In this document: positions 43,701 to 53,473 of the stretch, one piece after another
How positions within the stretch are numbered: the stretch's first letter is position 1
How the letters are laid out: every line of letters starts with the position of its first letter
Source of the DNA: Trichuris trichiura
Taxonomy: Eukaryota; Nematoda; Enoplea; Trichinellida; Trichuridae
Assembly (NCBI GenBank): GCA_037903355.1
Contig: JBAJFE010000001.1
Coordinates: 1,178,001 to 1,242,000 of the forward strand
DNA: 64,000 nt
Reading direction: 5' to 3'
Notes under the pieces: generated by a model
What the model was told of the DNA's origin: nothing
Seen by the model: only the letters and a program-made list of their open reading frames with translations
Databases searched by the model: none
Program-made: the position numbers and the translations under genes

Positions 43701-46238
43701 ACCAAGTGGATGTCGTCTTCGCGAGCCTTGTTGAAAACCTTGGATGCAAACGAGCGCTCACAACCAGATCTGAACATTGATATGGACCCGCTGCCCGTTG
43801 AACGCACACTCGGTGTGTTATGGAACGCTGAAAATGACTCATTCCGTTTTCTTTTCCGTAAGTTACCTGCAGTGTCCTCTAAACGCGGAATGCTGCGTGC
43901 AGTGTCCAGCATTTTCGACCCTTTGGGATTCGTTTCGCCTATCGTTCTACAGGCGAAGTACATTCTCAGACAAACCTGGTTGCTCGGTGTCGACTGGGAC
44001 GATACTCTGCCAGAATCAGTGATGGCACAATGGAAAAAATGGAGTGAAGAGCTTCACTGCGTCGAATCACTAGCAGTGCCGCGCGCATTGACTTCGTTTG
44101 AATCCATCAAATCCATTGAGATACACTTGTTCTCGGACGCCTCTGAGTTAGGATACGGCTGCGTCGCTTATCTTCGAAAATTATTGTCGAATGGAAACGT
44201 ATCGATTTCGTTTATCTGCTCCAAGGCTAGAGTGGCCCCCTTGAAGTATTTGACAATCCCGAGGCTCGAGCTACAAGCGGCGTTAATATCATCTCGATTA
44301 GGCGCAGCTGTAAAACGAGGACTGCGTATACAAGTCTCTGAGACGTACCATTGGACAGACTCACTAACCGTACTCCATTGGCTAAATTCTACCGGAAGGC
44401 GCTACAACCAGTTCGTCTCCAATCGAATCGCAGAGATCTTGGACAATTCGAATGCGTCACAATGGCATTACGTACCCACGCGAGAAAACCCAGCTGACTA
44501 TTGCAGCAGGGGATTCTCTCCGTCGAAAATCGCGACCCATAAGCGATGGTTTGAAGGACCCGCCTTCTTACGCGAACCCAAGGCGCATTGGCCAAGGACA
44601 TTCGAATATTCTCCTAATATCGCTGACGTTGAAGAACTTCAGACCAAATGGGCCGGCCACACACGCGTGACCCAAAGCCCGCTGGCCGATTTGACACACA
44701 AATTCCGGGAGCTCAAAAAAATACTTAACATCGTGGCCAACGTCTTTCGCTTTGCGGACAATTGCCGTTCTCACCGAAGCGACAGAACGACAAGCCCCTT
44801 TACCGTCGCAGAGCTCAACCGTGCCTTGGCGGCGTGCTTAATCTCAGCCCAAAGGGAGTGCTACCCAGAGGAGATGTCCCGCCTGTCATCAGGGAAACCC
44901 TTGCTGGCTCGTTCAAAACTTCTACACCTCTCTCCCTTTATTGACAAGAAAGGCACCATGAGAGCCGAGGGCAGAATAGACCGAGCGGACCTGCCGTACA
45001 ATGCCAGGCACCCGTTCATTCTCCCACGGAAACATCCCTTGACGGATATGATCATCGACGAAGCTCATCGCACGCTGCACCACGGTTCTGTTGAGCAGAC
45101 GCTTTGTGAATTACGACAGCAATACTGGATCCCAAGGTCCAGACAGGCAACCAAGAAGGTAATATACAGGTGCCCTTACTGCAGAAAGTGGCGCGGTAAG
45201 CCTCTGGTGCCCATGATGGCACCACTACCAGCCGCGCGTCTGCAAGCGTTTCGACCACCGTTCACCTGCGTTGGAGTCGACTATTTCGGACCTATACTTG
45301 TCCTTGTCCGACGTTCACATGAAAAACGCAATGGTTGTATATTTACATGTTTGGCAACCAGAGCAGTCCACCTTGAAGTGTCCTTTTCGCTTGACACGGA
45401 CTCGTTCTTAATGGCCTTTCGTCGTTTCATTAACCGACGCGGAACCCCGGCCGTTGTGTATTCAGATAATGGCACGAATCTCGTCGCGGCTGAGAGAGAA
45501 CTCCGGACAACTTTGAAATCCTGGAATCAGACGAAAATTTCTGAAGCTCTTACGCAACGTCGCATCCGTTGGGTCTTCTCGCCTCCCATGGCGCCACATT
45601 TCGGTGGATTATGGGAGCGGTTAGTGCGCTCGGCTAAACTAGCACTTCGCAAAACGCTGAACGGTCGCGCAGTAACCGACGAAGTTCTCAGTACAGTGTT
45701 CGTTGAGATTGAAGGGCTCCTCAACTCACGACCACTCACTCACATCAGCGTCGACCCCCGAGACCCGGAGCCGCTGACTCCCAATCATTTCCTCCTCGGA
45801 CGGCCACACCCCCACGTTCCTCCAGATGTGATTACCGAGGAAGAAATTTCATCGAGACGAAGATGGCGCACTGCACAAGCCATTGTCGAAGCTTTCTGGA
45901 GACGCTGGCTAAAGGAATACGTCCCGTGCCTCATTGAACGTCGTAAGTGGGTGCGTCCCACCCGAACCGTGAAAGTCGGCGACGTAGTCATCGTGGTCGA
46001 CCCACAATGCCCACGCGGTCATTGGCCGCTAGGCAGGGTGACCGAATGCAAGCCGGGAAGAGATGGCGTCGTCCGAGTCGCCAAAGTAAAAACGAAACAC
46101 GGAAGTTATTTCCGGCCAGTCGCTAAATTATGTCTTCTCGACACAGAAGAAACGGATGTTTCCGAGGAAACCCTCAGAAACATGGGCCGGCCATGTAACG
46201 GAAACGATGACGTTGCCGTTGCAGAAGGGACCACCTAA
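40791..46238 (+). CDS. BEL/Pao Gag-Pol polyprotein, 1,815 residues, uninterrupted
   Basis: A single open frame. In order: a basic N-terminus; a DUF1759-type Gag core at about 180-345 (FDGDPRKWDQFIGSF); zinc knuckles about 393-455 (CPICERGHKLSDC, CFACFEQNHQARSC); aspartic protease LLDAGSEATLI near 517; Pao-type reverse transcriptase (VVFDASARTDG about 820; FYVDNYLDSY about 937); RNase H (LFSDASELGYG about 1115; YHWTDSLTVLHWL about 1187); H2C2 integrase finger about 1420-1465; and a DDE integrase core with D near 1496, D near 1558 (SDNGTN) and E near 1607 (GLWERLVRSAK). The RT box reads YVDN rather than YVDD. The stop lies inside the 3' LTR. An intact frame suggests recent mobility. Confidence 0.95.
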   Translation: MQSDKASEENAITLRSGRLMRSRPRLNGHRRPPPRRGVRTVSHESNKATATEIAAAATASVATQMAGMFESFLTQLRTDFQELKLSGRPGLSSLDSPNNGDALAGREVERAEGPDAPKLKSTPHGHETSYIISPGIKTESPQAKSTAPIRADEWIDNVTSSSEQGTTNTGHCHAGLLNQLPHGITIEPFDGDPRKWDQFIGSFKALVHDVVSSDAQRIAILKQLLTPRLRASVAPPLYGPNLYAQALKDLRRLFGDPSLVIDAYIRTLLEMAPMKPGNSSDIDRFFYEVHGAVNTLRMYGATAELSSRTTMQAVVSKLNKKLQCMWARRSYELRPRPVNLCDLDEWLEEIVTIQSGLPSDMQQHSERQIKKGKSNEPRRRCLNTLVMDCASEQCPICERGHKLSDCPVFSSSTPNQRAEVLKQQGRCFACFEQNHQARSCRQRQHCNVDGCRSKHHPLLHGATRVFPAPNPRNSPPAQSTVHVGNNFVTPIPAAVLLSVVRAKIITTDNSPLEVNVLLDAGSEATLIREDVAKRIGLKGPVQDIRLSTFHGADPLIRCNRVCFTLQSLDGHHKFEIDSALTIPTLSVSRRRVDFKRLKSLWSHLRGIQIAASQPDDIAVLVGMDVVRAHEQYRILKPPKGIDGPHAVLTPFGWCIVGRVLGSDRQPAQLPTSQQVCRITVNTQDEDLGSILKHQWSIESLGIRNIDKEILSADDERAMEILRSSTRIVNGRYECPILWKTTIRHVPDALPTAEARFASIERRFRRDTEYARRYAAVVDEYLQAGHARPAPVKGRDRITWFLPHHAVESPNKKGKLRVVFDASARTDGISLNDMLLTGPNLLTDLFGLLIRFREYPVAVSADIAKMFHQVLVSERDRSMLRFLWRTPNSNEPLKHLQMNVHIFGAVCSPTVCTYALRRNSEDHRGQFPNVWRKVWDNFYVDNYLDSYTSINEATSSCHALKTLLRQGGFHLTKWMSSSRALLKTLDANERSQPDLNIDMDPLPVERTLGVLWNAENDSFRFLFRKLPAVSSKRGMLRAVSSIFDPLGFVSPIVLQAKYILRQTWLLGVDWDDTLPESVMAQWKKWSEELHCVESLAVPRALTSFESIKSIEIHLFSDASELGYGCVAYLRKLLSNGNVSISFICSKARVAPLKYLTIPRLELQAALISSRLGAAVKRGLRIQVSETYHWTDSLTVLHWLNSTGRRYNQFVSNRIAEILDNSNASQWHYVPTRENPADYCSRGFSPSKIATHKRWFEGPAFLREPKAHWPRTFEYSPNIADVEELQTKWAGHTRVTQSPLADLTHKFRELKKILNIVANVFRFADNCRSHRSDRTTSPFTVAELNRALAACLISAQRECYPEEMSRLSSGKPLLARSKLLHLSPFIDKKGTMRAEGRIDRADLPYNARHPFILPRKHPLTDMIIDEAHRTLHHGSVEQTLCELRQQYWIPRSRQATKKVIYRCPYCRKWRGKPLVPMMAPLPAARLQAFRPPFTCVGVDYFGPILVLVRRSHEKRNGCIFTCLATRAVHLEVSFSLDTDSFLMAFRRFINRRGTPAVVYSDNGTNLVAAERELRTTLKSWNQTKISEALTQRRIRWVFSPPMAPHFGGLWERLVRSAKLALRKTLNGRAVTDEVLSTVFVEIEGLLNSRPLTHISVDPRDPEPLTPNHFLLGRPHPHVPPDVITEEEISSRRRWRTAQAIVEAFWRRWLKEYVPCLIERRKWVRPTRTVKVGDVVIVVDPQCPRGHWPLGRVTECKPGRDGVVRVAKVKTKHGSYFRPVAKLCLLDTEETDVSEETLRNMGRPCNGNDDVAVAEGTT

Positions 46239-46565
46239 GGAGAGAACCCAACGGCCCGTAACGAAAGTGATCAATCATCCCTGTGCGAGCCCTTCCGGCA
46301 CCTTCGCTGTGAGTGACAGACGTCGTCACCTGTCACTCAGCCATTTATCACCATGGGATCAAAGGCAACGCTAGGTGCCTCGTACAGGGAGATCGGGGTC
46401 AGTTTCGCTTTCGTTTCGCTCTCGTGCGGCAGTTCGTCCCTCTGCTCGCAACTTTCGTTCGTCTTCGTCTGTTTTCTTGCTGAGTAAAATTTCGTTCTCT
46501 CCGGTGTGTTGTACGTATCAGCAACCGTCGAGGTTAAGTCACGTTCTGGTCCTCTGTTCGTTACA
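46194..46565 (+). repeat. BEL/Pao 3' LTR
   Basis: 372 bp, matches the 5' LTR with about nine substitutions and one extra G. The last 15 codons of the polyprotein read into it. Confidence 0.92.
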
Positions 46566-46570
46566 GTTTC

Positions 46571-46768
46571 CGTTTTTACTTTGCTCCACGCCTTTATAAC
46601 GAACTGGCACAGCAAGCTGAGCGATGGAGCTCGCATTCGTCCGCTGGCTGTGTACGTCTTCTGCCCGTTCGCCATCCATTCTTTCCACTCTTCTCGCATG
46701 TAGTCTTTAAAGGGCTTATTAATGCAGACGTCCAGCGGCTGCATAGCTTTTCCTTTTTCATCGCTCAC
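46571..46768 (-). pseudogene. pogo/Tigger transposase C-terminus, left palindrome arm
   Basis: On the minus strand from 46,768: MQPLDVCINKPFKDYMREEW, then ASGRMRAPSLSLLCQFVIKAW. This is the conserved block after the third catalytic acid in pogo/Tigger transposases (QPLDV…NKPFK…W). The frame runs into the BEL 3' LTR at 46,570, so the end is separated and resumes left of the BEL element (40,261-40,348). Confidence 0.7.
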
Positions 46769-47375
46769 GTGCAGAATGCAATAAGTAAAACTGAAAAATT
46801 CTTTCGTTAAGGAAACTTATTCTTCCTTAGTCACATGGTTTTTTCAGTTGCTACTGAGAGAGTGATACAAAGTGACGCGCGATACGTGGAGACAAATTTA
46901 GACGAAAATGAGGAAAGCAAGTGTGTTCAAACTGTCCCAGTACGCCACTGTTACGTTTGAACCAACGAAGCACAGTCGTCCGTAGAAGCAACTTCATCCC
47001 ACTTTAAGTGCCAAAGCTTAGGTAGCACCGCCTAATTTTTACAAGCGCAAAGCGAACAGAGATGTAAACTGTTCAAGAGTTCGGCGAAAGAACAACACAT
47101 TTCATCCTCTTTGGTTACTATCAGCTAACATGTCACGTTACTCATGTCTGTCTGATGCAGCAAAGGGTGGGAAATCACAGCTCCTTGAAGTTTGATGATA
47201 ACACGGCGTGACCTCTATCGATGATATCTGTAAGCTCAACCGATGACGGCTGCACGCTCAGTCAGTGGGTGCTCCTGCACCTGTAAGCATGCGCAATGGC
47301 TGTTGAAGTTTGATGATAACGCTGCTTGACCTATATCAATGATAATTGTTAGCTCAATCGATGAGAACTGTGCGC

Positions 47376-47900
47376 CCGCTCAGAACCGAGCTTTTAGTCA
47401 TCCTCGATAAAGGTCAAGTAGCGTTATCATGAAACTTCAACAGCCATTGCGCAAACTTACAGCTGCAGGGGCACCCACCGACTGAGCGTGAAGCCGTCAT
47501 CAGTTGAGCTTACAGATATCATCGATAGAGGTCACGCCGTGTTATCATTAAACTTCAAGGAGCTGTGATTTCCCATCCTTTGCTGCCTCAGACAGACAAG
47601 AGTAACGCGGCATGTTAGATGATAGTAACCAATGAAAATGAAATGTGTTGTTTTTTCGCCGAACTGTTGAACAGTTTACGTCTCCGTTCGCTTTGTGCTT
47701 GCAAAAATTAGGCGTTGCTACCTAACTTTTGGCACTTAAAGTGGGATGAAGTTGCTTCTACTGACGACTGTGCTTCTTTAGTTCGTACGTAACGGTGGCG
47801 TAGTGGGACAGTTTGAACACACTTGCTTTCCTCATTTTCGTCTAAATTTGTCTCCGCGTATCGCGCGTCGCTTTGTATCACGATCTCAGTAGCAACTAAA
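47376..47900. other. central part of the pogo palindrome, no supported gene
   Basis: The right half of the centre, mirroring 46,840-47,370, with imperfectly matched short blocks (e.g. AGGTCAAGTAGCGTTATCAT against its complement near 47,320). Short frames such as 47,708-47,908 (-) are not family-like. Confidence 0.5.
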
Positions 47901-47974
47901 AAAACCATGTGACTAAGGAAGAATAAGTTTCCTTAACGAAAGAATTTTTCAGTTTTACTTATTGCATTCTGCAC

Positions 47975-48271
47975 GTGAGCGATGAAAAAGGAAAAGCTAT
48001 GCAGCCGCTGGACGTCTGCATTAATAAGCCCTTTAAAGACTACGTGCGAGAAGAGTGGAAAGAATGGATGACGAACGGGCAGAAGACGTACACAGCCAGC
48101 GGACGAATGCGAGCTCCATCGCTCAGCTTGCTGTGCCAGTTCGTTATAAAGGCGTGGAGCAAAGTAAAAACGGAAACTGTTATAAAGTCTTTCCAAAAGT
48201 GCTCCATTTCTGCCCTGTTGGAGGACACAGAGGACGACCAACTGCCAAACAGTGACCAAGACCACTGTTAG
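47975..48271 (+). pseudogene. pogo/Tigger transposase C-terminus, right palindrome arm
   Basis: Mirror of the left-arm block without interruption: MQPLDVCINKPFKDYVREEW … LCQFVIKAWSKVKTE … IKSFQKCSISALLEDTEDD and a stop at 48,271. The DDE core and DNA-binding half are absent in both arms, so the element is non-autonomous. Confidence 0.72.
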
Positions 48272-48737
48272 CTTTACCGTTTTGGCACTGCATTTAATGT
48301 TTTCGGCGTCATGTATCCTTTCTTTCCGCTTCTACAATCTGTTCATTCGTGTTTTACATGCAACAGTTGTAATAGACGTTCAATAAACCTATTCAACACA
48401 ATTCATTTCTCGTAGCCTACGCAATGCTCTACAACGCGCGCTAAGCAGCAGCTGATCAGGTTTTGCGTTGCACTTCAGGCAAGACAGTTTCAATTGAATG
48501 GCTGATTAGCATTCACGGAAAACTGACTAATCAGAATAGATCTAGACTTGAGCAATGAACGTCATTGTTGCTGGGCCAATCATTACCATCCTTTGCTAAC
48601 GCAGGGGGGAGTTCTTATGCGTGGTAACATACGGTATTTGTTTTTTCTTCTTTCCCGGCTATTGTATTTCATCTGGTGAGTGTGCAACTATTATACCGCG
48701 TCACAATATTTGTCCAAATCTCGCTTATGTCCACTCC

Positions 48738-49737
48738 TTAATCGCGGTTGTATGTCGTATTATGTCTAATATATAGTGCTTCTTTAATTCTTCTTAACCG
48801 TAGGTTGTTTTCGTAACATAAAACTCTTGGGTGGAGTGGTTGAGTGCATTGCGTCGCGTGTTCCACTACAGCAGAGGCTTGTTTGGCTTTTTCCATTGTA
48901 ATTTTTGGGTCCACGATTGGTCTGCCTCGCTGTGTGGTTAGATTGGTGCCATTGTCAAGTATGGCTTTCGCGTTATTGTAACTTGTGAGTTTTTTTATGT
49001 GTTCGTTAAATCTATGCTCTAGGGTGTTTCTCGTTTCACCAATATAAATCCCTGAGCAAGAACATTCAACCGCGTATATTAAACTTGTCTTTTTGTTTGC
49101 TTGGATTTTAGTTTTGTCTGTGCGAAGAATTGCCCTGTGGTTGGGCGAACTCTTGAAAAAGACTTTGAAACCTAATCTTTTTCCTAATTGGACAATCTTT
49201 TCGCCTAAACCTGCCACATAAGGAATAACCAGACAAATGTCGTGCGGAGTGTTTTGCTTTGGAGACTCACGTGTGCGAAGCTTGTGGTTAAACACTTGGT
49301 TGATAAAGGATTTAGGATAACCGTTTTTGTAGAAGATTTTTCTAATGTAGTTAATTTCTGGCTGGACATATTCGGGACTGCATAAATTCAATGCTCTGTC
49401 TATCATTCCGGAGAGGATACCACGCATTACTGATCGTGGGTGATGTGATGAAAAATTGAGGTGCTGATCTGTGTGCGTGGGTTTTCTATACACTCTGGTT
49501 TTAAGACCTTCGCTTGAGCGAATAATTAAGGCGTCTAGAAAGGGCAAAGTTTTGTTATCTTCTTTTTCCATTGTGAAGACTATTTGGTTAGGACGGACGT
49601 TGTTGAGGAATTGTAAAAATTGTTCTTCTTTTCCAGCTTTTATAATGACAAAGATGTCGTCTACGTATCTTTTAAAAAGGCGTGGAGCTATGTGTCTGTC
49701 TATAGTTCTGAACATTTGTCTTTCAAAGTTTTCCATA
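48738..49737 (-). pseudogene. Penelope-like element: RT C-terminus and GIY-YIG domain, 5' truncated
   Basis: Read leftwards from about 49,737: FMENFERQ…RLFKRYVDDIFVIIKAG (catalytic YVDD kept), LPFLDALIIRSSEGLKTRVY, SSHHPRSVMRGILSGMIDRAL, then the endonuclease (SLIYAVEC…GIYIGETRNTLEHRF) and the C-terminal RRIKEALYIRHNTTYNRD, stop at 48,738. The frame is open throughout, but motifs A and B of the polymerase are missing because the copy is 5'-truncated. The hydrophobic stretch upstream of 49,737 in the same frame is not PLE; it is read-through of the purine-rich tail of the opposed copy. Confidence 0.85.
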
Positions 49738-49744
49738 AAAGTTT

Positions 49745-50230
49745 TCCAGAAAAGAAAACAAAAAGAAAAGAAAAAACAACCAATTAGAACAAATAGAAAT
49801 GGATAGAACTGCAATATATATGGAACCAAGAAAGAAAGAGAAAAAGAAAAAAGAAAGAAAGAAGGAAAAATGGATGCAAAGTGAAAAAACAGTGAGCCAA
49901 CAACAAAACATGCTCGAAACTACCCAGCAAAGACACAATCTACACGATATACGGAACAAGAAAAAGAAGGGCGCTGACAGACCCAGATACCAGAACCTAC
50001 CAACGAAAAACTTTAAAAATACAGCTTTAAAAACCTCAGAAACATTAGGGCACTCGCTGCCACGAATCATATCAACAATCTAAGACCGCTGATGACGGGT
50101 CTCCAATGACCCGAAAGCTCGGGAGTCTTTTTATATACAAAACAAACGGGACATATCCGTAATAAATTTCTTCATTATGAAAGCATACTGTCCCGTACCA
50201 AGAAACCACGTTTTGAAAAAATTCTTACTT
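49745..50230 (+). mobile_element. PLE 3' tail in plus orientation
   Basis: A purine-rich stretch (49,745-50,080) followed by a hammerhead-like motif and the ACGGGACATATCCGTAA pair, as after the PLE at 56,602-57,687. It abuts the opposed PLE at 49,737. A string TCCCGTACCAAGAAACCAC near 50,192 recurs inverted near 50,560, marking a second, opposed tail. Confidence 0.6.
50084..50127 (+). ncRNA. hammerhead-ribozyme-like motif with canonical CTGATGA
   Basis: CTGATGA at 50,089-50,095, GGGTC/GACCC stem, GAAA at 50,113-50,116. The canonical core with a 6-nt loop makes this the best-looking of the eight. Confidence 0.6.
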
Positions 50231-50549
50231 GCCTAACAGCGGAAAGAGTACTGCGAATCACCAGTTTTATTTCAATATACTCGCCTAAACCTGGTGCATT
50301 TAAACTCCTGCTGTTTTTACGTAAATTATTAAGCTGTTATGTTCATCTTTTCAACAAAAAAATTTCAAAAATAGATAATTTCCTTGACTTTTTCTTGTGA
50401 ATTAAGAATAAAGCATGTAGTCGCAATGAAAGAGCAAGTGCAAGCGTATGCAAGACTTTACTTAACGAATAATAATACGGTAATACATTCCAGAGTAGTC
50501 AAGTACCATGCAAAAGTATCTGCGGTCCTGACCCGCTACATAGCTCCCC

Positions 50550-50760
50550 TGAAAATGTGGTTTCTTGGTACGGGACCGTATGTTTTTATAATGCAAAATT
50601 TTATTACGGAATAAAATCCTGTTTAATGTGTGCTAACTCCGGAGCTTTCGGGTAATCCGTAATATATTCATAATTTAGAACCGCTGAAGAAGGGTCTCGG
50701 CTGACCCGAAAGCTCCGGAATTAGCACGCATTAAACGGAAATTTATTCCGTAATAAAGCT
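50550..50760. mobile_element. second PLE tail pair with inverted and direct motif copies
   Basis: 50,550-50,660 is inverted relative to the 50,090-50,220 tail (it ends in CTCCGGAGCTTTCGGGT, the reverse of a hammerhead 3' half), and 50,680-50,760 is a plus-strand hammerhead-like motif with the ACGGAAATTTATTCCGTAA pair. The 50,230-50,550 stretch between the tails shows no gene. Confidence 0.5.
50680..50720 (+). ncRNA. hammerhead-ribozyme-like motif
   Basis: CTGAAGA at 50,684-50,690, an AGGGTC…GACCC stem, GAAA at 50,708-50,711, then GCTCCGG as in the other PLE tails. Confidence 0.5.
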
Positions 50761-50859
50761 TTGCATAGCTCCTCCCCAGAATTCTTGGTTTGAATTCGAT
50801 CGTAGCGGCGAACTGGACATGGCGAGGGGCGGTCGAAGACGGTGTGTCCAAGAAGGCGG

Positions 50860-51428
50860 GTTGCACTCTGTCGAGTGAAACAGTCTTCGACCTGCCGTTG
50901 CAGATGATGGTGATTGTCTTGTCGCTCCTCGCCATTACTTTGTAGGGGCCGTCGTACGTAGGTGACAGCGGTGGGCGAACTGAGTCATGTCTCAGGAAGA
51001 CATGTGTGCATGTCTCGAGTTCCTGAGGCACAAACGGCCGTCGGTCCTGCGGTCAGCGTGGTGGCGTAGGGTGGATGGAGTCGAAAAAAAGTTGCAGCTG
51101 ATCGCTGTGGTGAGCTACACTCGTCCGCGGCTGCGAGCGGTTGAACAAAACGCCAGGCACGCGTAACGCTTTGCCATAAACGAGCTCTGCCGGCGCGTGG
51201 GGCACGTCTTCCTTCACTGCGCAGCGGAGAACCAGCAGGACTAGCGGCAGGGCGTCTGCCCAGGATCGCGAGGCAAGTGCGTGTGGCATCAACGATCCTT
51301 TCAACTGGCGGTGTAATCTCTCGACCGCACCATTTGATTGCGGGTGGTAGGCCGTGGTAGGTGCCAGGTTGACACCTAAACGAGTAACTAGCTCTCGCCA
51401 AAGAGAACTTTGGAATTGCGTACTTTGA
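50860..51428 (-). pseudogene. Ty3/Gypsy integrase C-terminal fragment, frameshifted
   Basis: Read leftwards: FQSSLWRELVTRLG, TTAYHPQSNGAVERLHRQLK (the region around the last catalytic Glu of a retroviral-type integrase), WADALPLVLLVLR, then after a frameshift near 51,030-51,055 the C-terminal chromo-like part (FLRHDSVRPPLSPTYDGPYKV). The 5' end is cut at 51,428 where a duplicated segment begins, and the 3' end runs into PLE tail at about 50,760. No LTR found. Confidence 0.85.
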
Positions 51429-52540
51429 ACGAGCCGAAAGCTTCGCAAGACTATTGCTTGGCTTTTCATACATTACGAGATTAAAGAGTTTTCACTTTTT
51501 TCACTCACTTTATGGCCAAACACAAACGGGAAAAATCTATGTACGTCACTTGTTCAACAATTAAACGTTCATTATTCGAAGTGCATTTCCTCAGTTGAAC
51601 GTTGTTCCGTTCCGGTGCTAAGAGTCAACAAAAGAATGAACTGAATAAATCAATCCGAATAAAGAAAGTATTATTGCTTCTAAACTAATCTAGCTAAATC
51701 ACAAAGACGACCCACTGGAAGTGATCATGTCCATCGTCCTTAAGCGAAGCTCAATCGGCGACTAGGTCACGCCATTTTGCCACCCCACGAATTCACGTAT
51801 TTAGTGTTTACTTAGAGTGAGACTTATGGAGCTAGGACTGTCATCAGCCGACGCCACCATGGAGAAAGAGAGACAGAGAGAGAGACAGATTAGTACCTGT
51901 ACGTGTTTGATTCTCTTCCAACCGATATACCACAGGTCTGCGAAATGGCGAGGTGCATAAAAACGCCGTTATTGTAAATCATGAATAATCTTTTTAAGGA
52001 GTAAAACGCTTCCTGAAAAAAGCGCCAACTGTAGTCCGGTGTCTGTGCATACTACAAACGTAGGCAGTAAGTGCGGCCTTCGCACTAGCTGCCCCGTCCA
52101 ACATAACTGAGCATTCTTAAAAAACAAAACACTTGAGCTGCGCTAACATGCACTATTACCTTTTCCATCAGCTTTTGTACCATTTCCATCTCATTGTCAC
52201 TTTCACGCTTTGCGTAATTTACAGTGCTACTTGCGTCTGCGTTCGTTCCTAGTTCCGCTAGTGCAAAGTAGAAGATTGGAGGTGGGTCAAGTTCGGTAGA
52301 AACGGGGATCTCCTCCTCTGATACAACGAAATCTTCGAAATCCACTGCTTCAACCACTGCCCCGCGAGTCCGACTATCACGTCGAAGGTCGACATTATCT
52401 ACTTGGTCTCTGAAGAATCAAGCTCTCCTAAAGCACTTCTTTATTGCCTCAGCAAGAACCTTATTCCTGGAAGAGCTGATCCAAAATACAGCGTCGAAAG
52501 CATTAATGGACGCAGCAATTGAAGCCGCTCCCAGAGACCA
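51429..52540. repeat. 1.1-kb duplicated segment, copy 1
   Basis: Direct repeat of 62,910-64,000 with few differences, including a short microsatellite change (AGAGAGACAGAGAGAG near 51,870 absent in copy 2). It includes a PLE-tail-like start (GAGCCGAAAGCTTCG) and the C-terminal part of a Tigger transposase relic. Copy 2 runs off the window, so the full length is unknown. Confidence 0.85.
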
Positions 52541-53460
52541 GTTGGTAACTTCCTCTTTACTGGAGAAACTGAGTCTCGCATTTCGCTTTAAATGTCTTGA
52601 TTAGTTCACGATACAGAGCCTGACGTTTTCAGGAAGTGCTGGGAGGCAGGAACTTCAATGTGACGTTTGAGAGGTGGATGACTGGCACAGTTATTCATTA
52701 CCAATAACAAGGAACGTTTCATTCGCTTGCCCTGTCGCTCGCCACCTTCTACGCACTCCTCGAATATAGCGAATGAGATCGAAGGACATTGATCTCCAAG
52801 TTACAGAGTGGTCCTCAGGCATAAAGTTCCTAAATGCGCAATGTTTCGCTGACCTACAAATCATCAAGGGCTTCAACTTCTCCCCAGTTGCGCTAGCGCC
52901 ATGAAGCAGTGTAGAGCGTTACTTGGACAGCTTCCAGCTTTTGCATATGTCGCCTTCTAGTGCAACGCTTCCATCAGGCATAACGTTGAAGAACAAGCTG
53001 CTTTCATCAGCGTTAAAAACGTCTTCCTTCTTGAAATCACTGCCCAAATAACGAAACTTCCTGATGAAGACTTCCTAGACCTTGACGGGAACTTCGGTTG
53101 ATTCACCCCATAACATTTCCTGAGAAATCGTATGACAGAGCTTGAGCTTCGCCAGCTAACCGATTGATGCTTGGAAACCTGTGAACCTGAAATCCACGGC
53201 AAATCTTCAAGCACCATTCTGGATCATTCGGCCCGAGATCCGTGCATTAGCTGCTTTCATTTGTTTAAACCAACTTAACGCCCTTTCCATCACTTGTTTG
53301 AGGAAGATTTTCCTCTTTCATCACTGCGAGTCTCAGCTTTCCTTATTATATCCTTCCAAGAATTCTTGTTTAAGTCACTGCATGTCGCTAACGGTATTCT
53401 TGCTCACATGGAACCACTCCTCTGTCTTTTGTGACTGCTCGTTTCGAGAACGCAGATAGA
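52085..53460 (-). pseudogene. Tigger/pogo transposase relic
   Basis: Read leftwards: remnants of a CENP-B-type DNA-binding part (ERALSWFKQMKAANARISG near 53,300-53,230), the first DDE block (VFNADESSLFFNVMPDGS near 53,015-52,960), GEKLKPLMICRSAKHCAFRN, the second block with the catalytic Asp lost (FLVIGNE instead of LLxDN) near 52,700, and a C-terminal acidic region to 52,085 (VEAVDFEDFVVSEEEIPVST). Several stops (near 53,150 and 52,910) and frameshifts break it. Confidence 0.8.
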
Positions 53461-53473
53461 GCGTACATTTTTT

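Larger units (their letters stand above)
40344..46570 (+). mobile_element. BEL/Pao LTR retrotransposon, full length
   Basis: LTRs at 40,349-40,719 and 46,194-46,565 start TGTAACGG and end CGTTRCA, and are flanked by the 5-bp duplication GTTTC (40,344-40,348 and 46,566-46,570). By eye the LTRs differ at about nine bases and one indel in 371 bp, so the insertion is fairly young but not brand new. One long open frame fills the interior. It inserted into the left arm of the pogo palindrome. Confidence 0.95.
39885..48636. mobile_element. palindromic pogo/Tigger-type element with nested BEL/Pao
   Basis: Both ends read TACCGTAT…CACGCATAAGAACT inwards (39,885 and, inverted, 48,636), with TA at each edge as for Tc1/mariner-pogo insertions. 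Removing the 6,222-bp BEL insertion plus one TSD copy leaves 2,530 bp that is symmetrical end to end around about 47,371 (arms about 1.2 kb, short unpaired centre). Each arm carries the C-terminal part of a pogo transposase reading outwards. The outer flanks differ: hAT on the left, PLE-associated sequence on the right, without the expected AATTGCC continuation, so one side was rearranged after insertion. Confidence 0.8.

Noticed and set aside
46149..46238. Separate gene at the end of the BEL polyprotein
   Set aside because: It is the polyprotein C-terminus reading into the 3' LTR.
49799..50083. Lysine-rich 94-codon frame
   Set aside because: Purine-rich PLE tail sequence gives Lys/Glu-rich frames by composition.
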